Assembly (NCBI GenBank): GCA_037127315.1
Contig: JBBBDQ010000350.1
Coordinates: forward strand, 3,907,501 to 3,971,500
Reading direction: 5' to 3'
Source of the DNA: Ascarosepion bandense
Taxonomy: Eukaryota > Mollusca > Cephalopoda > Sepiida > Sepiidae
DNA: 64,000 nucleotides
Shown here: piece after piece, positions 32,171 to 43,265 of the stretch
How positions within the stretch are numbered: position 1 is the first letter of the stretch
Layout: every line of letters starts with the position of its first letter
The notes under the pieces: generated by a model
What the model saw: the letters and a program-made list of their open reading frames with translations, nothing else
What the model was told of the DNA's origin: nothing
The model's database searches: none
Program-made: the position numbers and the translations under genes

Positions 32171-33370
32171 GTTTATTTTCATTAAGATAGTTTTACTTCA
32201 AGATAAATTATATATATTTACTATTTCTATAATGCAATTCCTAAACTCATTTATTAAAAAAAATAAGCTAAGCTCTTTTTGTTTTTTTTAATGAATTGTC
32301 ATGGGGGTCAACTAAAACGAGTTAAGTGTAGATGTTGTCCATCAATAAGAAAAGCCTGAGAACCACTGTCATGAAAAAAAAATAAATCTTTTATTATAAA
32401 TGTGAGTTTGTTTCAGCAGAAAATAGGTTAAAACCGAAAGAAGTGAAGAAAAGGAAAACTTTTCAAAGGAAAATAATAATGGCGTATGAACAAGTAAAAA
32501 AAAAAAAAAAAAAAAAAAAGAACACCTGTTTTTTTTTTGTGTCAGACACCAGTGTTCGAATCAAGGTAAAAGCTAGTAATCTGAATTTTAAAAGCAGGCT
32601 ACTTGGAAGATGGGTGCAACACAGTCTTCCTTCCCTTTTATTTTATCAACTTTCAATGATGACGATAAATCATGTAGTTTGTAAAATATTGATTGCTTAC
32701 ATCTTCGAAAGAAAACTTTTGAGTCGAAGTCGTGTTGGATTGATGTTATTGATTTATTTCTTTTTGTTAAGTGAAGACACATTTCTTTTTTAAGAAATGG
32801 CTCATTTGTTCAACCTAATTGTGAAAACTAAAAATCTAATAGAATGTGTATTTGTTGAACATATTTTGAATTCGTGCTCTCCAATGGAGCGTCGAAAAAC
32901 ATTCGGTCTACAGTTACAGGCAAAGAAAATACCAAACATTAAATAATTGGCACAAAATATTTTTTTTTATAATCCGGTTTTGACTTTTTATTTAAGCACA
33001 TGGCCATTCTTTTTTCTAGTTGGGGGAAAAAAAAAACTAGGATTTCACACATCATTATTGTGAATTTTTGTAAAAGTGAAGAAGAAGGTTAATTCTAATT
33101 CTTAATTTCCTATCCCACAAATAAATGTCTTTTTATTGCACTTTGGATTGATAAGTGGCATGTAAGGTGTCTCTCAAGGGGGGGGGGGGTATTGTGTCCA
33201 ATATAGGTTAATGATTTTTATGATAAGAAACGCAGTCTCGTATTAGATATTAAAATTCATACACTATTCGTCATCGCTAGTCTGTCGCCTCGCACTCTGG
33301 CCTGGTCGTCCAATTAATCAACTCCCGCGTCTGTTCAATGAGATGACCATTTCGATCTAAACAATGCCCT
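32171..33370. other. No recognised gene; poly-A and G11 tracts
   Basis: Contains a ~23 nt A run (32497-32519) and an 11-nt G run at 33179-33189. Open frames around 32443-32793 are low complexity. Nothing supported. Confidence 0.5.
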
Positions 33371-34117
33371 TATAGTGGGTTGCTTATCTATTCTTTTCTG
33401 TTAGTTAGTAGTGGAGAGTCCGTTCTAGTGAAGGGTAGTTGTATACTGTTGCAGGTTAACGGAATTTGGCCTTGTTGTAGATAGCCCACTCTAAGTCAGA
33501 AAGAAAGGTTATAAATCAAGAAAAGCAAATTGAGTTGAAAGATAACATTTTATATATAACACATATCAATTAATGTTTTTACAATACATGAAGTATAGGT
33601 CCAACGGAAGTTAAAATGTTCATGGCAATAAACTGCTGAAAGATAATTAATGCTTAGGAATTTGGGAGCGTGTAAGTCAGGAATGACTTTGATGTATTCG
33701 CTCCTTAGGTCAGTAAGTAGTTTTTGAGACAGGGAAGAAGGTAAATAGGTAAGGGAGGCGAACATAGTAAGTCACTTGTCTTCGGTCAAGGGGGCTACTA
33801 ATTACACTCCTCTCACTCTAGTCAGTGTGAGTCGGCCTGCGTCGGTCTGTCTGGCGATGCTTTCTGTGTCGGCTTTTTATATCTTCTTTTTGGATCACAG
33901 CAGCTCATTTGGGATTTCACACTTGTATTTGGTTCTGGGCTTCCCATTGGCTGATAAATAAAATTCGCGTAGGCTCGCGAAATAGAAATTAATATTTACT
34001 TAATTTTTAGTTTTCAACCGGAACATCTGCGCGGCGCAGCGACGACTTTTGGTCATTTGCTTTTTGGTCGTGAAAGCGCAAACATTTGGTCCATCGCTTT
34101 TGCTCGGTATCACCACA
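33371..34117 (-). mobile_element. Solo LTR, family L1 copy 1
   Basis: 747 bp, flanked by an exact 4-bp duplication CCCT (33367-33370 and 34118-34121). Read on minus it begins TGTGGTGATACCGAGC and ends CCCACTATA. It shares its whole length with 49594-50372 and, inverted, 62052-62834. The minus strand has a CCAATGGGAAGCCCAG box (near 33950) and a GATATAAAAAGC TATA box about 75 bp downstream, the layout of an LTR promoter. No internal retrotransposon genes are adjacent. Confidence 0.85.
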
Positions 34118-34746
34118 CCCTATTCCACTTTGTGTTTAGTTTGATCATAAGGCTGAATCGTCCTCTGGAATCGTTGCATTGGATTGGTGTAGACAAAATG
34201 AAAATGCAAGTAAAAAAGATAACAATGAAGTTAATGCATTTAGAAGAACCTTGAATAAGTTTTCGCTGATTTTTCATGAAAAGTAATGTTTTATTTACAA
34301 AAATTAGTAAGAAAAATGTCACTGAAAGTATTGTCCATCGCTAGCCACTACCTTTTTCCCATCTTTCTGGCAACATTTGAATTTCACGTCAGAAAAGGTC
34401 TTTTGAGGTTAATCACGAGAATGAAAAAATAGCTTATCTCTTGTTTCATATTCCGGATTGAATTTCCGGCCCCTTTTGAATTTTTCTCATTCTATTTCAC
34501 TCTCAATAGCCCCAGCGTGACTTAGTGGCATTATCGACTTTTTGGGGGGTGAGGTGAATTGATTAATATAAACATATTCTCGCGGATTTTTCATGCAAAG
34601 TAATGTTTTATTTCCAAAAATTAGTATGAAACATGTCACTGAAAGTATTGTTCATCGCTAGCCACTACTTTTTTCCATCTTTTTGGCATCATTTGAATTC
34701 CATGTCGGACAAAAGACACGTCTTTTGAGGCTCACCACAAGTCGAC

Positions 34747-35102
34747 TTACTTACCTGGCACATTTTTGTGTCGAGTGGGACCCAAATCATCTCTCAGTTG
34801 CGTCTCTGTCCTCGAAGACAGATTGCGGTTCAGTTGTAGCTCCGTCCGCAAGGACAGGGTTGCAACTGAGAAAAATTACACTGAACAGATGCCCGGTCCC
34901 GGGGAACAGTGTCCCACGGCCGTGCCACCCCATTGCAGCAGAGGGGTGGACCAGGTGCTCGTCACCGGGGCCAGCTCAACCGGCGGTTGAAGGGACTGGG
35001 ACAATTTTGTTCCTCTGCCCGTCTGTACGCGGTCGCGTCGCCACCTTAAAAAAGACCTTGAGTCACAACTCGCTTCAGTAAGGGAGCAGGGTAAATATCT
35101 TA
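34747..35102 (+). mobile_element. GC-rich, highly foldable retroposon-like insertion
   Basis: 356 bp inside the mariner, flanked by an exact 13-bp duplication ACCACAAGTCGAC (34734-34746 and 35103-35115). It is far more GC-rich than its surroundings. Visible pairings: CTCAGTTGC (34794) with GCAACTGAG (34859) enclosing two hairpins, TCTGTC/GACAGA and GTCC-GCAA-GGAC. Next, CCCGGTCCC (34892) with GGGACTGGG (34992) encloses CACCCC/GGGGTG, GGTG/CACC and TCAACC/GGTTGA. This is the organisation of a structured RNA. Family unknown to me. It is not a match to 5S, tRNA, SRP Alu or U snRNAs that I can recognise. Confidence 0.7.
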
Positions 35103-35118
35103 ACCACAAGTCGACCCA

Positions 35119-35138
35119 TTTTTTTTTTTTTTTTTTTT
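35119..35138. repeat. Poly-T tract
   Basis: About 20 T, just right of the GC-rich insertion and its target duplication. Confidence 0.9.
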
Positions 35139-36191
35139 GGCATTTTTATTGGGAACGACAGTTCTACTCAACCAGGCCATCTACCATCGATCGGAACTAG
35201 GGATAATGAGACAATGTCCGGTGAATACAAAGCTGGGGTAGAACTTCCTATTTAAGCGTTTCCAAGTAGGTTTTCACCCGTTTTGCAACGTGTAGCCTAG
35301 CGTTGTCATGTTGAAAAAATCCCTTTGTCGTGTCTCTGCTCGTATAGCGGCCGTTATTTTCTTCAATGCTCGGCTCAAGCTCATCAATTGTGTTGATAGC
35401 GATCGACCGTGATTGTTCGGTCGTTTTGAGCAACACTTAATAAACTACACCCAACTGATATCAAATGTAGAGCAGAAGCTTTGAATTATGAATATTCGGC
35501 TTTGCCGACAATGTTCACGCATAGTTGTGCTTACCCCATGATTTTCTATGCTTAGGGTTACTGTAGTGTGTCCACTTTTCATCGCCGGTCATGATACAAT
35601 GTAAAAAAAAACTTTCTTTTTCTGCCGTTGAAACTGATATTCTCATGTGACAAAACGCCATTCGACGTCTCTCAGCTTCAACTCGTACAGCACCCGGTGT
35701 CCTTGCTTTCGAATCATTCCTAACTTTTTCAAACATTTCGAAACTGTTGTGTGATCAACTCCTAATTACACCTGACATGAGTCTTCATGAAGTAATGCTT
35801 CCAATTTTTCGTTTTCAAACTTTTTTAGTGCGCCAGAGCATTCTTTATTTTCAACACCAAAATCATTTTTGAAGCGTCTAAACCAATCTCTGCATGCTGT
35901 TTCTGACGGTGCATGATCGCCATATGTCTCAACAAGAATTCTGTGCACTTCCGCTGCAGATTTCTTTTGAATAAAGCAGTGCAGTAAAATGCCCTGCAAA
36001 TGTACTTTTTTGGCATGAAATACATGTTTAACGCTATGAAAAACAGTTTTTTTACACTTCAATGAAATGACACACACTGAATTTCAAGATTGCTTATAGT
36101 ACATCCTTAAAGATGCATTACCATCTGAAGCTACAATCACGCAGTTCTGAGAACGCCATCTGTTGAAAAACAGTGAGAACTTATTCAAGGT

Positions 36192-37370
36192 CCTAATATA
36201 TACGTCCCTTTGGTATAGTAATTGGTTAGTGCTGACGTTAGAATCTATCAATTTCTCATGCAGGCAATTATCGACCTGGCCCCACTTAAATGTAAAACTC
36301 CGGCTGGTTTGGTTAATCTGGCACAAGGCTTATGTCGGGGTTTTTTTTCAGGCCGACAATCACGTGTTATCAGGCAACGAGGTCGTATCTCGACCCCAAC
36401 TCTAACTACAACTGCACTGGCCACTTTGAGCCTTTGTATTTATGGACATCCACCTAAAACCTAAAACCTAAAACCTAAAACCGGTGTCGAGTTTGACGGT
36501 TGGGGAAAGTTGGTAATTCCCCTTATCTTCTAACAAGAGTCCCTTTGTTGTCTGGTTCTTGAAAATTAATTACATCTTCAAATCAAATCCGAAGACGCCT
36601 TTTTCTTGTGGTTAGCGGTCATAGGTATCGATCCGTCCTCATTAATTGCTTCCTTCTCTTATTGGCATCTCACACCAATACTTCCCAGGGGGCGTGGACA
36701 AATTCTCCACCTTCTTTGGTATTTCACCTGCGTCTACAACTTTGGCTACCCTTTTGCCAATTTGGTTCTCGGCTGCTTGGCGTGGTTTATTGTTATTAAT
36801 TAAAAAATATCATTTCCAATCTTACTTACGCATAATTTACTTGGTGTGTTTCACTTCAGACATTTAGCAAATGGCTTTTTTAATCAGCCATTTACTAAAT
36901 TTTGTCACGGTCATTAATTTCTTTAATCACAAAGAAACTTTATTCTCAAGTTTTGGTCACAGTACGAATCAAATTTCGTCCTATTTATTTGCGTTTTCGT
37001 AACCGGTACTCTGGGAGCGATGTCATCAATCAAGTGTCAGTACAAAAGCACATGACCTCTTGTGATAATATAGTCTTTCTGTGAATATTTTTTCTAGTTT
37101 TAGAGAATCAATCTTTTTTTTTTTTTTTTTTTTTTTTTTTTGTCTTAAAGAGAAATTTTCATTCTTTCTCTCGGTATGTCTATCGTTCTATTCATTAACC
37201 CTTTCTTTCCATTCATCAGCGCCAAATAATGTTAGTCAAGATTTAATAGGATTATTTTGATTAAAAACAAGGTTTACAGTCTTTTATTTCTTTTAATATA
37301 TAAATTTTACATGTTTTTGAGGAACTACTACAAAAATATGGCGCTTAATATTTTTCCGTATACCGATTGG
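36192..37370. other. No recognised gene; SINE-like piece with (CCTAAAA)4 tail
   Basis: 36260-36480 has GTTAATCTGGCACAAGGCTT, a GTCGG...CCGAC hairpin, a GGTCG-TATCT-CGACC hairpin and ends in four CCTAAAA units (36451-36480), consistent with a short retroposon with a simple-sequence tail. 37109-37141 is a ~33-nt T run. Small overlapping open frames at 36606-36867 are unrecognised. Confidence 0.45.
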
Positions 37371-37374
37371 AGTA

Positions 37375-37560
37375 GATAGACTAAACTATCGCCCGATTCA
37401 CACTCCACCCACGTCTATTGAACAGGTGAAGAGGCTCATCCCTTGTTCCCTGTTTAGGATGTGGGTTCCGGTTTTCTCTTTTCCAATCTTTTCACTCTTA
37501 CGTAGCCCCCTGCACATCAGTGGCGTTACCGCCTTGCTCGGGGTGATATGATTGAAAAAA
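37375..37560 (+). repeat. LINE family 1, 3' UTR only
   Basis: Ends CGTAGCCCCCTGCACATCAG TGGCG, CCTTGCTCGGGGTGATATGA TTG and a short A tract, the same 3' terminus as 5157-5825. No coding part remains. Confidence 0.8.
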
Positions 37561-37562
37561 GA

Positions 37563-37564
<2 letters not shown>

Positions 37565-37633
<69 letters not shown>

Positions 37634-37650
37634 CGCGGTGTGTGTGTTAT
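37565..37650. repeat. (TA)n(TG)n(CG)n microsatellite
   Basis: Short TA, about 50 bp of TG, then GCGCGCGCGCG. Alternating purine-pyrimidine throughout, so a potential Z-DNA segment. Confidence 0.9.
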
Positions 37651-38114
37651 GGATGAAATGAAAGCAGAATATGAGGAAATTATCCGATTTTAACGAAATT
37701 TTAAATACTTATTCATTAATGAATTAATTGTATACTTTTTTCACTCTTATGTAAAGATAAATTCCTGGAGATATTTCAGTTTGCTGCGTTGTTTTGTATA
37801 ACCATGAACTAGATATTCCCTAGTGCGTATTATAGACCATTCCATAGTGTTTATTTTGGGAATACCATTGAAAACCTTGTGGTAAATTTAGTCTATAAAA
37901 ATATTATTCTACTCTTTCTCGTAAATTTGTAATCTCTTGTTAAGCCCAACTTAGTTACCATAAGGCCACAAATATGAGACACCTGGTGAAGACAGAACTT
38001 AGCTCGAGGGATCCAAATTCTTAAACCTGTTGAGCAATTTTATTGTTGTTTTTTTAGTTTCTCAATAACACCTTCATATTTTATGAGCTTAGCACATTAC
38101 TGCGAATTGTAAAT

Positions 38115-38480
38115 TGGCGGTACCAAAATCAAATAAGTGCTGAAACTTAAATATCTGAGAAGCGTTTTAACAGAGAACGGAAAAAGTAACACTGATATCC
38201 AAAGACGTATCAGGATAGCCAAGGAATGTGCCTTCCAAAAAATAAGCAGAGTACTGATAAATAGGAAATAAATGAAAAGAGTACTGAAATGCTATGTAAT
38301 AACTGTCCTCCTGTCTGGCGATCTCGTCAAAGATGAAGAGGAGACTTGAAGCAAGGTGTGGTTCTACAGATACCGTAGTTTTGAAGAAAATGGGCACTAA
38401 AAGGAAGCTATATTTCTGAAATTAAGTATTGTAAAACCCTAAAAGAGAAATCACCAAAACGGAGGTTGGGAATAATAGTA
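38115..38480 (+). pseudogene. LINE family 2, reverse-transcriptase C-terminal fragment
   Basis: The + strand, with frame breaks: LKYLRSVLTENGKSNTDIQR, RIRIAKECAFQKISRVLINR, MKRVLKCYVITVLLSGD. It corresponds to the FKYLGSxLTEDG...EIRxRIxxAKxAFxKMxxVL...KxRVLxCYVWSVLLYGSECW segment just upstream of the motifs preserved at 22556-23022. Decayed. Confidence 0.75.
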
Positions 38481-38639
38481 TATCAACAAGTACAAGACTC
38501 GCACGCTGCATGAAGTAAATGCACTGTTAGTGATTGCTAGTCAGTATAATCACTCTCCTCTGCTCCCCCAATAGTGTCCACGTATTTGAAAGGATAGGAG
38601 CATCCCATTCCTGTATATAGGTAGGTATACAACAGTAAT

Positions 38640-38730
38640 TATTTACACTATTTACATTGTTCGGACTGCTGTTCTTATCTTTGTTGCCATGTTCACAATG
38701 TTTCGGCAGTTGTACGCACTGAGTTCCTGA
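38640..38730 (-). repeat. SINE family B fragment
   Basis: TTATTTACACTATTTACATT, TTCTTATCTTTGTTGCCATG, ATGTTTCGGCAGTTGTACGC: the reversed 3' part. Confidence 0.65.
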
Positions 38731-38812
38731 TTGAGGTTGTTCCGAATTGGCTATGAAACTATGTATCTACAAAGTATCCGTATTTCGGTTTTGTACATTA
38801 ATATAATGGCGT

Positions 38813-39106
38813 GATGTGCGTCGTGGTGCAGTGGATATCGGCTCGGAACGAGAAATCGGGAAGCCGAGTTCGAATTCCAGTTGTATTCATTGCATTCACT
38901 TACGCGCAAATACCCTTGGGAAAGGTATTAATCCGTCTCTTCCCTCCAGTTATGGGTTAAATAATAGGACAGATTGGGTTCTGTAGCCTTTGTCGGCAAT
39001 GGCAACCTAGTGCGGGATAATCTTCTGCCCAGTCAGTCATGTCTCTTTCGAGACATGATCACCAAAAGCGTATATCACGTATGGCACTTAACTGACTGAC
39101 TGAATA
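38813..39106 (+). repeat. SINE family A, well preserved
   Basis: GATGTGCGTCGTGGTGCAGT GGATATCGGCTCGG head with the best A-box of the set, GAGTTCGAATTCC B-box, and the CACTTAACTGACTGACTG end. A short internal deletion removes the ACCAGTCTACCGCAGAAAG segment. A useful reference copy. Confidence 0.9.
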
Positions 39107-39224
39107 TAATAATTGAAAACATGATTAAGACTTCTACTGGGCATAAAGTGGGGGATCGATGTTCTATTGTTATGAATTAATAAACTGATCCCCCACTAAT
39201 TACTACGTAATAATGGAATACATC

Positions 39225-39413
39225 TCTTCTCTCTTTAGCTATGAGTCAAATAACAGGACAGATTGGGTTCTATAGCCTTGGGTGACAACCAGTCTACCGC
39301 AGAAAGCAATGGCAACCTACTGCGGGATAATCTTCTGCTCAGTCAGTCATGTCTCTTTCGAGACATGATCGCCCAAAGCGTGTATCACGTATGGTATTTA
39401 ACTGACTGAATCA
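39225..39413 (+). repeat. SINE family A, 3' part
   Basis: Starts in the body (TCTCTTTAGCTATGAGTCAAATA) and runs to TATTTAACTGACTGAATC. 5'-truncated. Confidence 0.85.
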
Positions 39414-39849
39414 TCACTTTAAACTACTTAAAATGATAATTAAATTAGTAAAAAAAAACTCTTTAAATTGGAATTCAACTGAAAAACATTGCAGTCATTT
39501 TAAAACATTTAAATTAAAACATTACTACAGATTTTTAACACTCATATTCATTAATATTGAATAATATTGTTTATTTATAATTAGTTAAATAACAAAAAGA
39601 CATAAAATAATTCTTAATCATGAATATAGATATATGTTACTCATGTGAGTCTATGACGATGGTTGTGTCTTTCGTGGGCATTTTGATTTGAATTGATAGG
39701 CAAAAACTGTGATTACATCACCGCTACTATAAACTGCATTCGTCGATTCTTATTATGCCATTGACGAGCAAAATGTCCAGAAATAAAAAGAAGAAGAACA
39801 AAACGCACAGGAATTGAATCCTGTCTGCAAGAAGAATGGAAAATGGCAA

Positions 39850-39976
39850 ACCACCTGTTAATTGGAGGCACAAACGCCTCGGGAAGCGAACACCTGTTTC
39901 GTTGGCTATATAAGAAGAAATTTCGTCCCATGTGTAGCGCTGCTCGGAACCCAGACACCAAGTCTTATCGACAGTC
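39850..39976 (+). promoter_or_regulatory. TATA-box promoter of the secreted-protein gene
   Basis: TATATAAG at 39907-39914 lies 63 bp before the ATG at 39977. Transcription would therefore start near 39937-39945 and leave a ~35-40 nt 5' UTR. Upstream are two CACCTG E-boxes (39852-39857 and 39891-39896), 39 bp apart, and a GAGGC...GCCTC inverted repeat (39866-39880) between them. The TATA position relative to a signal-peptide exon is what makes this persuasive. Factor binding is inference. Confidence 0.7.
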
Positions 39977-40028
39977 ATGAAGTTCATCCTTCTGCTTGCC
40001 CTGGTGGGCTGCGTCCTCAACGGACAGG
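39977..40028 (+). CDS. Exon 1 of an unrecognised secreted-protein gene (signal peptide)
   Basis: ATG at 39977 opens MKFILLLALVGCVLNGQ, a textbook signal peptide: one basic residue, an 8-10 residue hydrophobic core and small/polar residues after it. The exon ends after one base of the next codon (G at 40028) at donor GTATGT (40029), so the intron is phase 1. The start is supported by the TATA box 63 bp upstream and the absence of another ATG between the inferred transcription start and this one. The rest of the gene is exons at 45772, 58236 and 63231. I do not recognise the product; a short secreted peptide or protein is the only supported statement. Confidence 0.8.
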
Positions 40029-40240
40029 GTATGTATTTACGAACTATTCTTTTTCATATTATCTCTTAAGGACACACGTGCTCCAAGACGTGCAAATATA
40101 TATATATATATATAAGCCTGTTTTGCTGTATCACAACTCATCAGTGTGGCTAGACACCTCCACTTGCTTCTGGCCGGGATGGAAACTCGATCGATTTGGT
40201 GTCAGTCGGAGTCGCTACTCCCTAAGCCATAGGCGCATGG
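40029..40240. other. Intron 1, proximal part, no repeat recognised
   Basis: Short (TA)n at 40097-40114, otherwise unremarkable intron sequence. Confidence 0.5.
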
Positions 40241-40248
40241 AATCAGAG

Positions 40249-40249
<1 letters not shown>

Positions 40250-40329
<80 letters not shown>
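40250..40329. repeat. (CA)n(TA)n microsatellite
   Basis: About 63 bp CA followed by about 16 bp TA in intron 1. Confidence 0.95.
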
Positions 40330-40624
40330 GTTCTCTGAAAAACTCTTCTTTTTATATACATTTTAGAAGATTACTACAGTATTCATAACTGATTCTATTA
40401 ATTGATGGCTTAAGTTCTTTAATGAATATTGCCTCGAGAATCTGTAGTTTGCTTTTGTTGTTTTCTTGGTGTAAGATAGTTGTGTTATCGATCATTATTT
40501 TTTTATATTTTGAAAAAAATGATGATCGATAACACCTTTGTGAATTTTGGAGAGACCGTATATGTGAAATAGCTTACTATAACATTGTGACGACTACCTG
40601 TATGACTTAGGTGGGAAGTAGTCT

Positions 40625-40963
40625 TTGTTCTTGATTAGGTGCTAGGAATTTCGAACCGAACCATTTATTACAATCACTGGGGTATATGAACTAGATTTCT
40701 TGCATAGTAGTATCCTTAAGTACACATGGCCCAGTGGATATAGACGTTGGTTAGTTCCTGTGACTTGACCCAAAGAGTTGTAAGTTCAAGACCAGGCTAC
40801 AGCAGTAGTGAACAAGTAACTTACTGGGTTAGAGAGAGAGAGAGAGATAACTCATGACTACCAGAAGAGGCACTACTACGCAAAGAATGAAGTTCATATA
40901 CCCCAGTGATTGTAATAAAGGGTTCGGTTTGACACCTGAAGAAGGCCGGAGCGTACAACGCCC
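40625..40963 (+). repeat. SINE family B with inverted 3' end in front
   Basis: 40635-40700 is a reversed piece (TTAGGTGCTAGGAATTTCG, CATTTATTACAATCACTGG). From 40718 the + head (CATGGCCCAGTGGATATAGA CG, TTGACCCAAAGAGTTGTAAG) and body follow, through GGTTCGGTTTGACACCTGAA GAAGGCCGG. The 3' end passes directly into the 108-bp tandem array. Confidence 0.85.
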
Positions 40964-41809
40964 GAAACGTCGTAAAAATGGCAACAAGATGAGGACAATA
41001 GTCCGAATAATGTAAATACTGTAAATACTACCTCATCTCAGAAATATAGACAAATAGAATGATCTATTATTAAACGTCGTACAAATGGCAACAAAGATGA
41101 GGACAATAGTCCGAATAATGTAAATACTGTAAATACGACCTCATCTCAGAAATATAGACAAATAGAATGATCTATTATTAAACGTCGTACAAATGGCAAC
41201 AAAGATGAGGACAATAGTCCGAATAATGTAAATACTGTAAATACGACCTCATCTCAGAAATATAGACAAATAGAATGATTTATTATTAAACGTCGTACAA
41301 ATGGCAACAAAGATGAGGACAATAGTCCGAATAATGTAAATACTGTAAATACGACCTCATCTCAGAAATATAGACAAATAGAATGATCTATTATTAAACG
41401 TCGTACAAATGGCAACAAAGATGAGGACAATAGTCCGAATAATGTAAATACTGTAAATACGACCTCATCTCAGAAATATAGACAAATAGAATGATCTATT
41501 ATTAAACGTCGTACAAATGGCAACAAAGATGAGGACAATAGTCCGAATAATGTAAATACTGTAAATACGACCTCATCTCAGAAATATAGACAAATAGAAT
41601 GATCTATTATTAAACGTCGTACAAATGGCAACAAAGATGAGGACAATAGTCCGAATAATGTAAATACTGTAAATACGACCTCATCTCAGAAATATAGACA
41701 AATAGAATGATCTATTATTAAACGTCGTACAAATGGCAACAAAGATGAGGACAATAGTCCGAATAATGTAAATACTGTAAATACGACCTCATCTCAGAAA
41801 TATAGGCAA
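40964..41809 (+). repeat. 108-bp tandem array derived from the SINE-B 3' end
   Basis: About 8 head-to-tail units starting at 40964, 41072, 41180, 41288, 41396, 41504, 41612 and 41720. Each consists of AAACGTCGTACAAATGGCAA C, GATGAGGACAATAGTCCG, TGTAAATACTGTAAATACG, CATCTCAGAAATATAGAC and a GAATGATCTATTATT linker. Units after the first are virtually identical, one carrying GATTTATT. The last unit lacks the linker and ends ATATAGGCAAATGCTG. The linker is not part of ordinary SINE-B copies. Recent amplification within intron 1. Confidence 0.95.
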
Positions 41810-41929
41810 ATGCTGTTTCGTTGTTTGTCTCTTCAATCATGTTTACGGATGAAGAAATATTTGGAAGTGATGGAATAACAAATTTACACAACCGATATTT
41901 GTTGGCGGATCATAATCCCCATTGCGCAA

Positions 41930-42420
41930 TACATTCACTGACATGAGTTTACGATTAATGTGTGGGCAGGAATTGTACGTAACTGTCTGGTAGGGCCATA
42001 TATTCTCCCAGCACATCCGTCTACAGGGACTTCATTTCTAACACACTTCTAGACTTGCTAGAGGATGTACCACTGCTAATACGAAGATGCATGTGATTCA
42101 GGCATGTTCAGACTTCAGTACATTTTAGTTACATTGTTTCCGATGCACACTCTGACATCTACCATGAAAGATGGATAGCTAGGGGAGATACTGGTTCCTT
42201 GGACTGCACGTTCTCCCGACCCGAATCCTTTGGATTTTTATCTGTGGGGTAACATAAAACAATTGTGAAGCAGACATTAAAAATGCAGAAACGCTTCATC
42301 AGCGTGTCATGGGGACCCGCGAAACAAATCCATCACTGTATGGGAGTATTTGAACGCGTCCTCCAGTCTATGATCTGATGGGAGCATGCGTGTGTAAAAG
42401 TAAACGAATAATATTTTGAA
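41930..42420 (+). pseudogene. Tc1/IS630-like transposase C-terminal remnant
   Basis: The + strand with stops and shifts reads VWAGIVRNCLVGPYILPAHP, then WTARSPDPNPLDFYLWGNIK QL. The second matches the conserved WPPRSPDLNPLDFFLWGHLK of DDE transposases found in many invertebrates, with the preceding GPY-LP segment also in place. The central H-D-G-A-P motif is broken. The N-terminus is absent. It lies in intron 1 next to the tandem array. Confidence 0.7.
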
Positions 42421-42677
42421 CATTTGTAATGAGTTGCTTTTGAACACGTGTTTATATGGACATTTTACCTTGCTTTAATGTCAGTAAACCTGCCCACAAA
42501 GTTTGCAAAAGTATTTTTGATTTTATCTTGTATTTTCTATTTAACAACGTCTGTCGTAAACTTTAAATTTAATTTCTCAAAAACGAAGGAGTTGCAGAAA
42601 TATGTTTATATGGACTTTCGTCCTTCTTTTGATGTGAGTAACCCCTTCCAAGATTTGTAAAAGTATTTTATATGCTG

Positions 42678-42679
<2 letters not shown>

Positions 42680-42739
<60 letters not shown>

Positions 42740-42770
42740 AGAGGGAGAGTGAGAGAGAGAGAGTTGAATA
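42680..42770. repeat. (TA)n(GA)n microsatellite
   Basis: About 54 bp TA, then a GAGAGGGAGAGTGAGAGAGAG stretch, in intron 1. Confidence 0.95.
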
Positions 42771-43212
42771 TATGGATTGAAATCCAGCAAAATGAATAGA
42801 ATAAGTAAATAACTGGGAAGACGAATGAATGAAATTTTTAAATTTTTTCGAAAAATGAAAAAAAATATCCAAAGAGACAGTATGTTGATTGAGGCTTGAT
42901 TTCATTGGTCAAATACGTGTCACGTGTAATAAAGAAGTAGATGAACACTTCTAAATGTAGAAAAAACTTCTGTCTATCTATATGTGTCTGTCAAATGTAA
43001 TAAAAGCAATAGATGTTTATTTTAAATGTAAGTCTATGTATGCAAAAAAGAATGCATATGTCAAGCGTATTTACACTATAAACGAAATAAGTGTGTTTAC
43101 GTGTTGGCAATGTTAGTTTGTGGGTGAATGACAAATCAAAACAGATTCCCGTTCAAAACTGTAGCAAAATAATGTATAAAAGTATCAAGCGATGGACGAT
43201 ATTTTTTAAATA

Positions 43213-43265
<53 letters not shown>

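Larger units (their letters stand above)
34248..36191 (-). mobile_element. Mariner transposon, decayed, with insertion and duplicated end
   Basis: Terminal inverted repeats: ACCTTGAATAAGTT at 34248 and its complement AACTTATTCAAGGT ending 36191. Minus-strand transposase pieces lie in order. The N-terminal helix-turn-helix has KKVHLQGILLHCFIQKKSAA and CRDWFRRFKNDFGVENKE. The catalytic part has CIMTGDEKWTHYSNPKHRKS, then FFQHDNARLHVAKRVKTYLE (two of the catalytic Asp residues of a DD34D-type enzyme). Stops and frameshifts separate them. The C-terminal-end segment occurs twice (34255-34412 and 34566-34746) around ~150 bp of other sequence, and a GC-rich insert interrupts it at 34747-35102. Confidence 0.82.

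Noticed and set aside
36451..36480. (CCTAAAA)4 as an interstitial telomere
   Set aside because: Not the TTAGGG repeat expected of molluscs, only four units, and placed as the tail of a SINE-like piece.
40964..41809. Regular repeats resembling a CRISPR array
   Set aside because: Units are contiguous 108-bp direct repeats with no variable spacers, derived from a SINE tail in a eukaryotic intron.
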